In this document: one piece after another, positions 49,918 to 58,910 of the stretch
Layout of the letters: each line of letters starts with the position of its first letter
Numbering within the stretch: position 1 is the stretch's first letter
Assembly (NCBI GenBank): GCA_032334055.1
Contig: JAUOZS010000001.1
Coordinates: 4,178,001-4,242,000 of the forward strand
Source of the DNA: Selenomonadales bacterium 4137-cl
GTDB lineage: Bacteria > Bacillota > Negativicutes > Sporomusales > UBA7701
Direction: 5' to 3'
Length of the DNA stretch: 64,000 nucleotides
Notes under the pieces: model-generated
Told to the model about the DNA's origin: nothing
Database searches by the model: none
The model's input: the letters and a program-made list of their open reading frames with translations, nothing else
Translations under genes and position numbers: made by a program

Positions 49918-50694
49918 ATGAGAAACGTTAGACTTATTGCGCGCTTGGATGTTAAGGGCCCTAATCTGGTTAAAGGTGTTCAGTTGGAGGGTCTGAGGAA
50001 GATAGGCGACCCTAACCTCTTCGCCAAGAAATACTACGACCAGGGCATCGATGAGATAATATACATCGACATCGTCGCCAGTCTGTACGAGCGCAACAGT
50101 TTGCTTGACATCGTCCGGCGTACGACCCAGGATGTGTTCGTCCCGCTTACTGTCGGCGGAGGGATTCGTTCTGTCGACAACGTCCGCGACATGCTGCGGG
50201 CTGGAGCTGACAAAGTCGCAATCAACACCGCGGCCCTCAAGCGGCCCCAATTAATTTCCGAAATATCCACGAAATTTGGTTCCCAGTGTATGGTTCTCTC
50301 CATTGAGGCGAAAAGAGTCGGATCAAACAAATGGGAAGCCTATTACGACAACGGTCGCGAGAAAACAGGCGTCGACGCTGTCGAGTGGGCAAGAAAGGGC
50401 TTCGAGCTTGGTGCCGGGGAAATTCTCATAACGTCAGTAGACCAGGAAGGAACAGCCAAGGGTTTCGACATTGAATTAATCAAAGCCGTCTCGGGGGCTG
50501 TGCCTATCCCGGTAATCGCCAGTGGTGGCATGGGCTCAACCTCTGACTTGGTCGAAGCCATGAATACAGGCAAGGCAGACGCGGTAGCGATGGCTCATGT
50601 TCTTCACTATGGCAAAATGACGGTAATGGACGTTCGTTCAGAGGCCGCTGCGAGTAACATCAATGTTAGGAGATATCATGTATGCCCAGAGTGA
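49918..50694 (+). CDS. HisF-like ammonia-channelling subunit for sugar amidination
   Basis: A 258-residue TIM barrel closely related to the HisF subunit of imidazole glycerol phosphate synthase (IARLDVKGPNLVKGVQLEG, PLTVGGGIRSVDNV, ADKVAINTAALK). Asp11 is kept, but the second HisF catalytic Asp (Asp130 in Thermotoga HisF) is Glu here (SIEAKRV, Glu130). Together with its place between wbpG- and hisH-like genes, this points to the HisF2-type role in O-antigen amidination rather than histidine synthesis. ATG 49918 follows ggagccac; the frame is open further upstream. Confidence 0.87.
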   Translation: MRNVRLIARLDVKGPNLVKGVQLEGLRKIGDPNLFAKKYYDQGIDEIIYIDIVASLYERNSLLDIVRRTTQDVFVPLTVGGGIRSVDNVRDMLRAGADKVAINTAALKRPQLISEISTKFGSQCMVLSIEAKRVGSNKWEAYYDNGREKTGVDAVEWARKGFELGAGEILITSVDQEGTAKGFDIELIKAVSGAVPIPVIASGGMGSTSDLVEAMNTGKADAVAMAHVLHYGKMTVMDVRSEAAASNINVRRYHVCPE

Positions 50695-51332
50695 CTATCA
50701 TTGATTACGGGATAGGCAACCTCTTGAGTGTACGCCGAGCTTTCGAGTATTGTGGCGCCGAAGTAATCCTCACCGATTCACCCGAGCTTATTGAGAAGGC
50801 CGAACACCTGGTTTTGCCAGGCGTCGGCGCCTTTGCGGACGGAATGGCTGGTTTGCGCCAGCGTAGCCTGATTGAGCCGATCAGGAGATACGCCAAGGAA
50901 AACCGCCCCTTCATGGGTATTTGCCTGGGTATGCAAATGATGCTCGAAATCGGCGAAGAATACGGCACTCATGAAGGCCTGGGGCTAATTAAGGGTAAAG
51001 TCTCCAAAATCCCCGACACTGGAGTCGACGGCATTGCGCATAAAATACCGCATATTGGCTGGAACTCCCTGGCGCCGTCCTCCGACTGGGATGAAACCAT
51101 CCTGGACGGGATTAATCCCGGGGAGGCGGTATACTTCGTCCACTCATTTACCGCTATGCCGCTGGACGACAATCGACTAGCGGATTGCTATTACAGCGGC
51201 CGTGTTATATCTGCCGCAATTCGCTCCGGCAACCTCTACGGTTGTCAGTTTCACCCTGAAAAAAGTGGCCAAATAGGCTTAAAAATAGTAGACAATTTCA
51301 TCAGAATCCACACAAGCGGATTTAGAAAATAG
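50682..51332 (+). CDS. HisH-like glutamine amidotransferase for sugar amidination
   Basis: A 216-residue class I glutaminase of the HisH family. VTIIDYGIGNLLSVRRAFE at 4-22, VLPGVGAFADGM near 44, and GICLGMQMM with the nucleophile Cys81 are present. VYFVHSF near 150 and GCQFHPEKSG near 190 hold the catalytic His-Glu pair. It releases ammonia from glutamine for the HisF-like and WbpG-like partners. It overlaps the HisF-like gene by 13 bases, ensuring 1:1 production. Confidence 0.88.
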   Translation: MPRVTIIDYGIGNLLSVRRAFEYCGAEVILTDSPELIEKAEHLVLPGVGAFADGMAGLRQRSLIEPIRRYAKENRPFMGICLGMQMMLEIGEEYGTHEGLGLIKGKVSKIPDTGVDGIAHKIPHIGWNSLAPSSDWDETILDGINPGEAVYFVHSFTAMPLDDNRLADCYYSGRVISAAIRSGNLYGCQFHPEKSGQIGLKIVDNFIRIHTSGFRK

Positions 51333-51341
51333 GAGAAGGTC

Positions 51342-52316
51342 ATGCAGAAAATATATATTATCGGGGCAGGCCAGCTTGGCAGCCGCCACCTGCAAGCCTT
51401 AAAACACGTTCGTCTCCCTCTAGCCATCACTGTTATAGATCCCAGCGCCGACTCCTTGGCTGTTGCCCGTGAGCGCTACGACGCATTTGCCACCGGCCAA
51501 CATATCCATCAGATCGAATACACCCAGCATATACCGCATTCCAGCGAACAGATCGACCTCGCCATAGTGGCGACAAATGCGAACATCAGGAAAGAGGTCG
51601 TCACGGAAGCACTGCAAAACAACTGCATCAAGTATATGATCCTGGAAAAGCTACTGTTTCAGAAGTCCGCGGATTTCCGCGAAACCGACCGACTCTTGAG
51701 TGAGGTCGGCACAACTGCCTGGGTAAACTGCTCGATGCGCGTCATGCCCTTCTACAGGGCCGCAAAGCAGGAAATCGCTGGCAACAAAATACTATATCAG
51801 GTCACCGGCAGCCAATATGGCCTAGTCACCAATGCCATCCATTATCTCGACCACATCGCCTACCTCACCGGCGCCCTCGACTACGAACTCGACACCGCGA
51901 TGCTCGATTATCCCCCGATACCGAGCAAACGAAAGGGATATCTGGAGCTAAGCGGCAACTTGACCGCTCGTTATGCAGATGGCAGTATGGGAGTTATAAC
52001 CTGCTATCCTGGGGGAAATGCGCCTGTCCAGGTAGAAATCCTCAGTCAGAATGTCCGGATGATAGTCCGCGAAGCGGAAGGGAAAGCCTGGGTATCGCGC
52101 GCAGGCGAAGACTGGCAGTGGACTGAAGCTGACGCTCGTATCCTCTATCAAAGCGAAATGACAGCCGGTCTCGTCGAAGACATCCTTGGCCAAGGTACCT
52201 GCAATCTGACTCCTTACCGGGACTCGGTGAAAGTACATCTTAACCTGCTGGAACCGCTGCTGTCATTTCTCAACAACTACACACAAGAAAAATCCGCGCT
52301 ATATCCTTTTACTTAA
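51342..52316 (+). CDS. Gfo/Idh-type oxidoreductase, O-antigen locus (copy 1)
   Basis: A 324-residue protein with an N-terminal dinucleotide-binding motif (IYIIGAGQLGSRHLQALKH at 4-22) and the E-K-L variant (YMILEKLLFQKSADF) in place of the classic E-K-P. HYLDHIAYLTG near 168 could hold the catalytic residues. It differs clearly from WbpB and PtmF in the window. The loss of Pro in the E-K-P motif and the divergent C-half make the substrate unclear. It begins nine bases after the HisH-like gene, so it may act on the amidinated sugar. Confidence 0.75.
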   Translation: MQKIYIIGAGQLGSRHLQALKHVRLPLAITVIDPSADSLAVARERYDAFATGQHIHQIEYTQHIPHSSEQIDLAIVATNANIRKEVVTEALQNNCIKYMILEKLLFQKSADFRETDRLLSEVGTTAWVNCSMRVMPFYRAAKQEIAGNKILYQVTGSQYGLVTNAIHYLDHIAYLTGALDYELDTAMLDYPPIPSKRKGYLELSGNLTARYADGSMGVITCYPGGNAPVQVEILSQNVRMIVREAEGKAWVSRAGEDWQWTEADARILYQSEMTAGLVEDILGQGTCNLTPYRDSVKVHLNLLEPLLSFLNNYTQEKSALYPFT

Positions 52317-52328
52317 GGTGGGCTGATA

Positions 52329-53291
52329 ATGACTGAGCAAATCTTACTGGTCGGAGCCGGGCCGATGGCCGTTGAATATGCGAAAGTGCTACAGGCGATG
52401 AAGCGGCCGGTTCTTGTCATCGGCCGGGGGGGGGAGTCGGCCGAAGCTTTCCGGGAGGCGACGGGTATTCCTGTATTCACAGGCGGCCTAGAATCATGGC
52501 TCCAACAAGCAACAGACATCCCTGCAACAGCCATCGTATGCGTAGGGGAAAAGTGGCTTGGACAAACAACCCGGCACCTTATCAATCGGGGCGTGCACGA
52601 CATACTGGTGGAGAAACCCGGCGGTTTCGACGGCCGGGACATCCGTGAAGTTGCTGAGGCGGCGCAAGCGAAGAACGCTAATGTTTACGTGGGCTACAAC
52701 CGCCGTTTTTACGCCTCTACCCAAAAAGCGGAACAGATAATAAGCGAAGACGGTGGGGTTCTGTCGTTCTCGTTCGAATTTACCGAGTGGGGACACATAA
52801 TCGCCGGCCTCAAGAAGGAAGACGGCGTGAAGGAAGAATGGTTCTTAGCAAACTCTACCCACGTAATTGACCATGCCTTCTTTTTGGGGGGGAAACCCAA
52901 GGAGATATGCTGCTTCACGGCCGGCGGGGTCGAATGGCACAATCGAGCCTCCATCTATGCCGGCGCCGGTATTACCGAAAAGGGCGCCCTGTTCTCCTAT
53001 CAGGCCAACTGGGAAGCGCCCGGCCGCTGGGCGGTAGAATTATTGACAAAGAAGCACCGCCTGATATTTAAACCGATGGAAAGGTTGCAAATACAAAAAA
53101 TCGGTAGCGTCGCCACCGAAGAAGTGGTGATCGACGACGAACTTGACAGGAAATTCAAGCCAGGATTGTTTAGGCAGGTGATGCGTTTCTTGTCCGAATA
53201 TAAGGCAAGCCTACCATCAATTCAAGAGCAATCTTCGATGCTTGATTACTTTGACCAAATTAACCGGGCGAATTCGGGAAGGAGAAAGTAA
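52329..53291 (+). CDS. Gfo/Idh-type oxidoreductase, O-antigen locus (copy 2)
   Basis: A 320-residue protein. ILLVGAGPMAVEYAKVLQAM near the N-terminus is the nucleotide-binding motif, and VEKPGGFDGRDIREVAEAA near 96 has the classic E-K-P. VYVGYNRRFYASTQKAEQII near 120 and NSTHVIDHAFFLGG near 175 are typical of Gfo/Idh sugar oxidoreductases. It lies 12 bases after copy 1 with aaggtgg upstream. Two adjacent but dissimilar family members suggest consecutive oxidation and reduction steps on one sugar, for example an epimerisation. That is inference. Confidence 0.78.
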   Translation: MTEQILLVGAGPMAVEYAKVLQAMKRPVLVIGRGGESAEAFREATGIPVFTGGLESWLQQATDIPATAIVCVGEKWLGQTTRHLINRGVHDILVEKPGGFDGRDIREVAEAAQAKNANVYVGYNRRFYASTQKAEQIISEDGGVLSFSFEFTEWGHIIAGLKKEDGVKEEWFLANSTHVIDHAFFLGGKPKEICCFTAGGVEWHNRASIYAGAGITEKGALFSYQANWEAPGRWAVELLTKKHRLIFKPMERLQIQKIGSVATEEVVIDDELDRKFKPGLFRQVMRFLSEYKASLPSIQEQSSMLDYFDQINRANSGRRK

Positions 53292-53293
53292 GT

Positions 53294-54160
53294 TTGGGTT
53301 CTTATTTGAGCGAAAACATAGCAGAGAGCTGGTCGACGATAATTCGTCCCAAGAAGGGCTTACTAGAACTTGGGTTAACAGAAATATGGCAATACCGGGA
53401 TCTGATTTACCTGCTTGTGAAACGGGACTTTGTCACATATTACAAGCAAACGATACTTGGACCGTTTTGGTTTTTTCTCCAGCCGATGTTCACGAGCGGT
53501 GTATTTACCCTGATATTCTCCCGGATAGCCAAAATACCGACCGATGGGGTCCCGCCTTTACTATTCTACCTATCTGGAACGATAATATGGAATTACTTCG
53601 CCAGCTGTCTTACCAACACTTCGACTACCTTCAGCGCTAACAGCGCAATCTTTGGTAAGGTCTATTTCCCAAGACTATGCGTTCCGATTTCGATCGTTTT
53701 AACTAATCTACTATCATTTATGATACAATTTCTCTTATTCATACTGATATATTTATATTATTATTTGCATGGAGCCTCCATTCACCCTGGTATCTATTTG
53801 CTTCTGACGCCTGTCTTGCTTCTCCAAATGGCTATTCTCGGGATGGGGTGCGGGATTCTTATTTCCGCTTTAACGACAAAATATCGGGATCTAACATTTG
53901 TACTAGGCTTTGGGATTCAACTATGGATGTATGCTACGCCAATTGTGTATCCATTATCTCAAGTGCCTGAGGCGTGGAAATCGTTATATCTTCTCAACCC
54001 AATGGCGGCTGTTATTGAGACTTTTCGTTATGGGTTTATAGGTGCAGGATCACTAGATTTATGGCAAAGCTGTCTGAGTTTCGGCCTGAGTGTGACCATC
54101 TTAGCAGTAGGAATACTTCTATTCAACCGGGTCGAGAAGACGTTTATGGATACAATCTAA
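53294..54160 (+). CDS. wzm: O-antigen ABC exporter permease (Wzm-like)
   Basis: A 288-residue ABC-2-type permease with six hydrophobic helices after an amphipathic start (DLIYLLVKRDFVTYYKQTIL near 38). LGPFWFFLQPMFTSGVFTLI, FQLWMYATPIVYPLSQVPEA-like text (IQLWMYATPIVYP) and LLNPMAAVIETFRYGFIG are classic for Wzm/TagG/RfbA-type exporters. It pairs with the ATPase at 54180 to export a complete lipid-linked glycan. The start is TTG at 53294 with a good ggaaggaga. Composition shifts to markedly AT-rich from here. Confidence 0.92.
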   Translation: MGSYLSENIAESWSTIIRPKKGLLELGLTEIWQYRDLIYLLVKRDFVTYYKQTILGPFWFFLQPMFTSGVFTLIFSRIAKIPTDGVPPLLFYLSGTIIWNYFASCLTNTSTTFSANSAIFGKVYFPRLCVPISIVLTNLLSFMIQFLLFILIYLYYYLHGASIHPGIYLLLTPVLLLQMAILGMGCGILISALTTKYRDLTFVLGFGIQLWMYATPIVYPLSQVPEAWKSLYLLNPMAAVIETFRYGFIGAGSLDLWQSCLSFGLSVTILAVGILLFNRVEKTFMDTI

Positions 54161-54179
54161 CCAGACAAGGAATGATGAT

Positions 54180-55487
54180 ATGAGTGTAGTTATCCGAGCC
54201 GAAAATCTATTTAAAAAATATATGTTGGGAAGTATCGGTCATAATCTTCTTTATAGGGATTTACAAAGCTGGTGGGCAAATGTACGAGGCAAAGAAGATC
54301 CAAACACAAAAATAACATTTTCGGGGCATAGTGCCGAAAATCGACAAGATAATTTCTTTGCGTTACATGATGTATCATTTGACGTTAACCAGGGAGACAT
54401 TGTTGGTATTATTGGCCGGAACGGGGCAGGTAAGTCAACGTTGTTAAAGATTTTGAGTCGTGTTACGGCCCCAACTATGGGTGTGGTTAAAATGAGAGGA
54501 CGGATTGCAAGCTTACTTGAAGTAGGAACAGGCTTTCATCCTGACTTGACTGGTAGGGAGAACATATATCTCAACGGCGCAATTCTTGGAATGTCCCGCT
54601 CGGAAATAAAAAAAAAGCTCGATGAGATTGTTAGCTTTGCAGATATGGATAGGTTTTTGGATACGCCAGTGAAGCGATATTCTTCAGGCATGTATGTACG
54701 TCTTGCATTTGCAGTCGCCGCTCATCTCGAACCAGAAATATTAGTAGTAGATGAAGTACTCGCCGTTGGCGACGCCGGGTTTCAAGAAAAATGTTTAGGA
54801 AAAATGAAAAATGTAGCAAATTCTGGAAGGACAGTACTGTTTGTCAGTCACAATATTCGTGCCATACAAAGTCTTTGTACACGAGGTATTGTCTTGGAGA
54901 AGGGAAAAGTGGTGTATGACGGATTAAGTAGTGGCGCCATAAATCACTACGTAAAATCTCTGCACAGAGATCGGTTCGTAACCAGGGAGTTGACTACTAA
55001 TGCAAGAAGGGAAGGTAGTGGAAGGGTCAGATTTATAGATGTCCAAATAACTGATTCTGAAGGGATTCCCCAAAACATGTTTTGTATGGGCGACACCTTG
55101 AGGATTCGTCTCAATTACGAGGTGTTTAACACCATGCGTGGGATCAAGATATTTATTGCTTTTCGGTCAGGCCCTGGTCGCGAGGCCATCACCTCAGTAG
55201 AGCACATAATGACGAGAGACATCATCCCTCCTGGAGCAATAGGCTCTGCGACAATAGATATACCAGACATCCAATTGCGAGCAGGCGAATATCCAAGTTA
55301 CTTCCATATTAGTGAAGCTATTGCTACGCATCCGAATTTTGACGAACTAGACGATGTATTACCACCTATCATCATAGAGTATCGTGACAATTACAACTAC
55401 CATAACTATAATCCGGCAGAGGCAACGGGTTTTTTCTCCATTCCTTCACAGGTCATTGACCATCAGCTGAAATGCTGCGCACAGTAA
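54180..55487 (+). CDS. wzt: O-antigen ABC exporter ATPase with C-terminal glycan-binding domain (Wzt-like)
   Basis: A 435-residue protein. The ATPase domain (about 1-245) has Walker A GRNGAGKST near 78, signature YSSGM near 170 and Walker B ILVVDEVLAVGD near 190. A C-terminal region (about 270-425) is the beta-sandwich Wzt_C domain seen in exporters that recognise a modified non-reducing end of the chain. This implies chain-length control by capping, for example by a methyl or other terminal residue. Methyltransferases at 57606 and 60871 are candidates for the cap. It lies 19 bases after wzm. Confidence 0.92.
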   Translation: MSVVIRAENLFKKYMLGSIGHNLLYRDLQSWWANVRGKEDPNTKITFSGHSAENRQDNFFALHDVSFDVNQGDIVGIIGRNGAGKSTLLKILSRVTAPTMGVVKMRGRIASLLEVGTGFHPDLTGRENIYLNGAILGMSRSEIKKKLDEIVSFADMDRFLDTPVKRYSSGMYVRLAFAVAAHLEPEILVVDEVLAVGDAGFQEKCLGKMKNVANSGRTVLFVSHNIRAIQSLCTRGIVLEKGKVVYDGLSSGAINHYVKSLHRDRFVTRELTTNARREGSGRVRFIDVQITDSEGIPQNMFCMGDTLRIRLNYEVFNTMRGIKIFIAFRSGPGREAITSVEHIMTRDIIPPGAIGSATIDIPDIQLRAGEYPSYFHISEAIATHPNFDELDDVLPPIIIEYRDNYNYHNYNPAEATGFFSIPSQVIDHQLKCCAQ

Positions 55488-55498
55488 GGGGAATAAAA

Positions 55499-56206
55499 AT
55501 GATTTTATTTGTCACCGACTCTCTTGGGGGGCCTAGATTTTCTCCAGAGCAATTGTATTTTCAAGATACTTGGGTATATAAAGTGCGCGATCATTTGAAG
55601 AATATGGGAGTTGAAACCCATTCTATAGTATGTTACGGTCTAGATTCGCACCAAGTACGTTATGACTTATTGCGGTTTTTGCCGTATTATAAACCAGATT
55701 TAATAGTCTACCAAATAGGGATTTGTGACTGTGCGCCCAGAGCAATTAGTACGGCTGAGTTGCGATTAATAAAATATCTGCCTGGAAGAATTCAGTCATT
55801 GGTTAGACGGATTATTAGAAGATATTTTAAAAAATTAACAGTTGTTAGAGATATAAGCAATATTGATCTATTCTCGTTCCAGGAAAACATTCGGCATATT
55901 TCTAAACAGTTTAATAGTATTTTTATTCCGATTGCTCCGGTATGCGATGGTTATGTCAAAGTAACGCCGCTAATTCGGCAGCGGGCTATTGAATACAACG
56001 AAGTCTTAAAGAAGCACAGTCAGTTTTGGCTCGACGAATATGTAAACTCCCCGAAAGAACTCATAGAGAATATGTTCGTTTCCGACCATCACCACCTAAA
56101 CAATTTTGGACAAGAATACCTGACAAAGCTCATACTGAATAATCCCTATCTTATGGGAAGATTAACAAAAAATGAAGGGTTAAAGGCTTGTGCGTTTGAA
56201 AAGTAA
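55499..56206 (+). CDS. SGNH/GDSL-type hydrolase or transferase-like protein
   Basis: A 235-residue protein with three SGNH-like blocks. VTDSLGGPR near 5 has the nucleophile Ser, YQIGICDCAPRA near 75 is a block III-like G-x-C-D, and VSDHHHLNNFGQEYL near 205 is block V with the Asp-x-x-His pair. SGNH proteins often remove or transfer O-acetyl groups on glycans. There is no signal peptide, so it would act in the cytosol before export. ATG 55499 with aagggg upstream is preferred over an in-frame ATG at 55472. It overlaps the next gene by 17 bases. Confidence 0.72.
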   Translation: MILFVTDSLGGPRFSPEQLYFQDTWVYKVRDHLKNMGVETHSIVCYGLDSHQVRYDLLRFLPYYKPDLIVYQIGICDCAPRAISTAELRLIKYLPGRIQSLVRRIIRRYFKKLTVVRDISNIDLFSFQENIRHISKQFNSIFIPIAPVCDGYVKVTPLIRQRAIEYNEVLKKHSQFWLDEYVNSPKELIENMFVSDHHHLNNFGQEYLTKLILNNPYLMGRLTKNEGLKACAFEK

Positions 56207-57578
56207 AAAAAAACAAAAAGTGTTACTAGTCGTCAACACCGGGTCGTATTTCCCCCTGCTTTTCCGAATAGCCAGATTGCTCAAAAAATCAGGGAAATAT
56301 GAACCGGTAATATATCTTATGGCTTACCCGACCACCCTGGTTCATCTACGTGAGTGCGAAACCAACGAAATAGCATATCTTCTTGACAATACGGTAAAAG
56401 CGATGCTACGCAAGGCAAATGGATACCTGAAGGTTTATCAGTATTTAGTGTCCGTCATAACGAAAAACCAGCTTATTCACTTATTACTAAGAATTCGCTC
56501 CGTAAAATCGCTGATAAAAGACCATAACATAGAGTTAGTTGTCCTGGCCGGGGATATTATTGGTCATGATACGGCCGTTTTCATTAAAGCAGGTCATTTA
56601 TGCGGGATATCCACCGTAATCACTCCGTTTGTGATGGGTAGCAAACTAGAAACCGTGTACTCGGTAATGCACAATCCCGACCACAGCATGGATAACTGGC
56701 TTAACCGATTTGTTGGCGCACTATTCCCCAAATGGGTTTATGAACATGAAGGGAGGAGCCTGTTGCGTGTTCCTGCAGGTAGGGTTATCGCCCTAGAGTT
56801 GCTTGGTATGGCTCCGAAGCTACCATGGATTATTCATAGTGGACACTCCGACGCAATCGCAGTCGAAAGCGAGGAAATGCGAAGGTACTGTCGTCAGGAA
56901 GGGCTTCCAGCCGAAAAACTTGTCCTAACCGGAACTGTCGCCCATGATGATTTGGCAGTTGGACTAAAAGAAAAAGAAATTAGACTCGAGGCGCTGTGTT
57001 TTTCACTCGGCTTAAACAACGCAAAACCGCTAATATTGACCGCTTTACCGCCGAACATGATGTACGGTTACTGGCGACCGGACTGTGACTTTGACACCTA
57101 CGAAGAAATGGTCAAGTTTTGGTTGGCGACGCTTGCCAATCTTAAGGAATACAACGTAATCGTCAGTTTGCACCCGTCGGTAATTATTGATGATATGGAG
57201 TATATAGAAAAGTACGGTGTTAAAATAACCCAAGAAAAGATCATTGACCTAATTCCGCTCTGCGATTTCTTTGTAACAGCGGTTTCTTCAACTATACAAT
57301 GGGCAATTGCCTGTGGCAAACCGGTCGTAAATTATGATGTTTACAAATATCGCTATGCCGACTATCTCAAAGTGCCTGGAGTATTGACCTTCGAAGAAAA
57401 AGAAAAATATATTGAGTATACCAACAGACTCGCTTATGACAAAGCTTTTTTTCAACTCTATGCGGCCAAGCAAAGAAGTTGTATGAAAGAATGGGGAAAC
57501 CTTGACGGGCGGGCCGGGGCAAGATTGCTCGAACTATTTGCGTCGCTCATGGCCAGCAATGGTGCGTTCCGGAAATAA
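56190..57578 (+). CDS. GT-B-like protein of unknown function
   Basis: A 462-residue protein of no firmly recognised family. VLLVVNTGSYFPLLFRIARL near 11 looks like a GT-B N-lobe. AGDIIGHDTAVFIKAG near 118 is followed by VTGTVAHDD-like text (VLTGTVAHDDL near 248), PLILTALPPN near 276, VIVSLHP near 330 and VSSTIQWAIACGKPVVNYD near 370. That last block resembles the donor-binding loop of UDP-GlcNAc 2-epimerase/GT-B enzymes. A glycosyl- or polyol-phosphate transferase is possible. The start is GTG; it is AT-rich like its neighbours. The protein at 63107 may be a functional analogue. Confidence 0.65.
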   Translation: MRLKSKKKQKVLLVVNTGSYFPLLFRIARLLKKSGKYEPVIYLMAYPTTLVHLRECETNEIAYLLDNTVKAMLRKANGYLKVYQYLVSVITKNQLIHLLLRIRSVKSLIKDHNIELVVLAGDIIGHDTAVFIKAGHLCGISTVITPFVMGSKLETVYSVMHNPDHSMDNWLNRFVGALFPKWVYEHEGRSLLRVPAGRVIALELLGMAPKLPWIIHSGHSDAIAVESEEMRRYCRQEGLPAEKLVLTGTVAHDDLAVGLKEKEIRLEALCFSLGLNNAKPLILTALPPNMMYGYWRPDCDFDTYEEMVKFWLATLANLKEYNVIVSLHPSVIIDDMEYIEKYGVKITQEKIIDLIPLCDFFVTAVSSTIQWAIACGKPVVNYDVYKYRYADYLKVPGVLTFEEKEKYIEYTNRLAYDKAFFQLYAAKQRSCMKEWGNLDGRAGARLLELFASLMASNGAFRK

Positions 57579-57605
57579 TTAGAAAAAAGCGGGCAGGAGG
57601 AAGCA

Positions 57606-58910
57606 ATGACCAAACCGATTGAAAGATGCAGAATATGCGGCAACTCTCATCTTATCCCCATTATTAATCTCGGAGAGCAATACTTGACAGGCATCTTCCC
57701 GAAAACCAGGGAAAGAAAGATTTCGTCCGGCCCGCTTGAATTGGTAAAATGTATGGATTTAAACGGGCAAGAAGGCTGCGGACTAGTCCAACTACGGCAT
57801 TCCTATGACTTGGGTGAAATGTACGGTCATGACTACGGCTATCGCTCCGGACTGAACCAGTCGATGGTAAAACACCTTCACAATAAAGTGCAAAAAATAC
57901 AGCAGGCGGTGACTCTCGAGCCTGGCGATTTAGTAATCGATATCGGCAGCAACGACAGCACCCTGCTGCAGGGATACTCCCCAAACGGCTTAAACCTGCT
58001 GGGGATTGATCCTACAGGCGTCAAGTTCAAAGACTATTATCCTGCGCACATCCAACTTATTCCGGACTTCTTTTCGGCCCGGACCCTCAAAGCAAGGGTA
58101 GGCGAACAAAAGGCGAAAGTTATCACATCCATTTCAATGTTCTACGATTTGGAATCGCCACTAGACTTCATGCGGGATGTTCACGAGTCCCTAGCCGACA
58201 ACGGTATATGGGTATTCGAGCAAAGCTACATACCGGCGATGTTGCAGGCGACCGCCTACGACACAATCTGCCACGAACATCTAGAATATTATGCTTTAAA
58301 GCAGATAAAATGGATGACCGACAGAGTCGGCCTGAAAATAACCGACATTGAATTCAATGACGTCAACGGTGGCAGCTTTTCAGTATCCGCCGCTAAAGTT
58401 GGTGCTCCATACCCGGAAAGCACTTCATTAATCCAAAGAATTCTTTTGGCCGAGGAAAAGATTGGTTTATCCGGTCTCAAAATTTACGACAAATTTCGTG
58501 ACAGTGTCGAACGCCACCGGCAGCAACTAGTCCATTTCATCGCCAGGGCGAAAAAGGCCGGTAAGACGGTAGCCGGATACGGGGCCTCGACGAAAGGTAA
58601 CGTCGTTCTGCAGTATTGCGGTCTGTCAACTGAGGATATTCCATATATAGCTGAAGTTAATCGGGATAAGTTCGGTTGCTTTACTCCAGGTACCTTGATA
58701 CCCATCATCCCAGAAGAAGAGGCTCGCGTCTATAAACCGGATTACTTCCTAGTATTGCCTTGGCACTTCCGGGACAGCATCATTCAACGGGAGCAAGCGT
58801 TGCTGGCTTCCGGTGGCAAGCTGTGTTTTCCTCTCCCGCATCTCGAAGTAGTATTTGAGACAATCCGCTCGCGGGAGCCTTTTTCCGGTCCTGAGGCAGA
58901 ACAAGTATGA
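57606..58910 (+). CDS. SAM-dependent sugar C-methyltransferase (NovU/TylC3-like)
   Basis: A 434-residue three-part methyltransferase. An N-terminal zinc-binding domain (CRICGNSH at 8-15, with further Cys near 49 and 58) is followed by a SAM-binding domain with motif I VIDIGSNDSTLLQGY near 110. The C-terminal Methyltransf_14-type domain contains GYGASTKGNVVLQYCGL near 325. This architecture is typical of C-methylation of NDP-4-keto deoxysugars. Gmd-type genes at 58907 and 61954 could supply such a keto sugar. The Shine-Dalgarno is caggagga; it overlaps the next gene by four bases. Confidence 0.86.
   Translation: MTKPIERCRICGNSHLIPIINLGEQYLTGIFPKTRERKISSGPLELVKCMDLNGQEGCGLVQLRHSYDLGEMYGHDYGYRSGLNQSMVKHLHNKVQKIQQAVTLEPGDLVIDIGSNDSTLLQGYSPNGLNLLGIDPTGVKFKDYYPAHIQLIPDFFSARTLKARVGEQKAKVITSISMFYDLESPLDFMRDVHESLADNGIWVFEQSYIPAMLQATAYDTICHEHLEYYALKQIKWMTDRVGLKITDIEFNDVNGGSFSVSAAKVGAPYPESTSLIQRILLAEEKIGLSGLKIYDKFRDSVERHRQQLVHFIARAKKAGKTVAGYGASTKGNVVLQYCGLSTEDIPYIAEVNRDKFGCFTPGTLIPIIPEEEARVYKPDYFLVLPWHFRDSIIQREQALLASGGKLCFPLPHLEVVFETIRSREPFSGPEAEQV

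Noticed and set aside
49918..51332. HisF and HisH as histidine biosynthesis genes
   Set aside because: They sit next to a WbpG/PseA-type amidotransferase with no other his genes, and the HisF-like protein has Glu in place of catalytic Asp130, so sugar amidination is the better reading.
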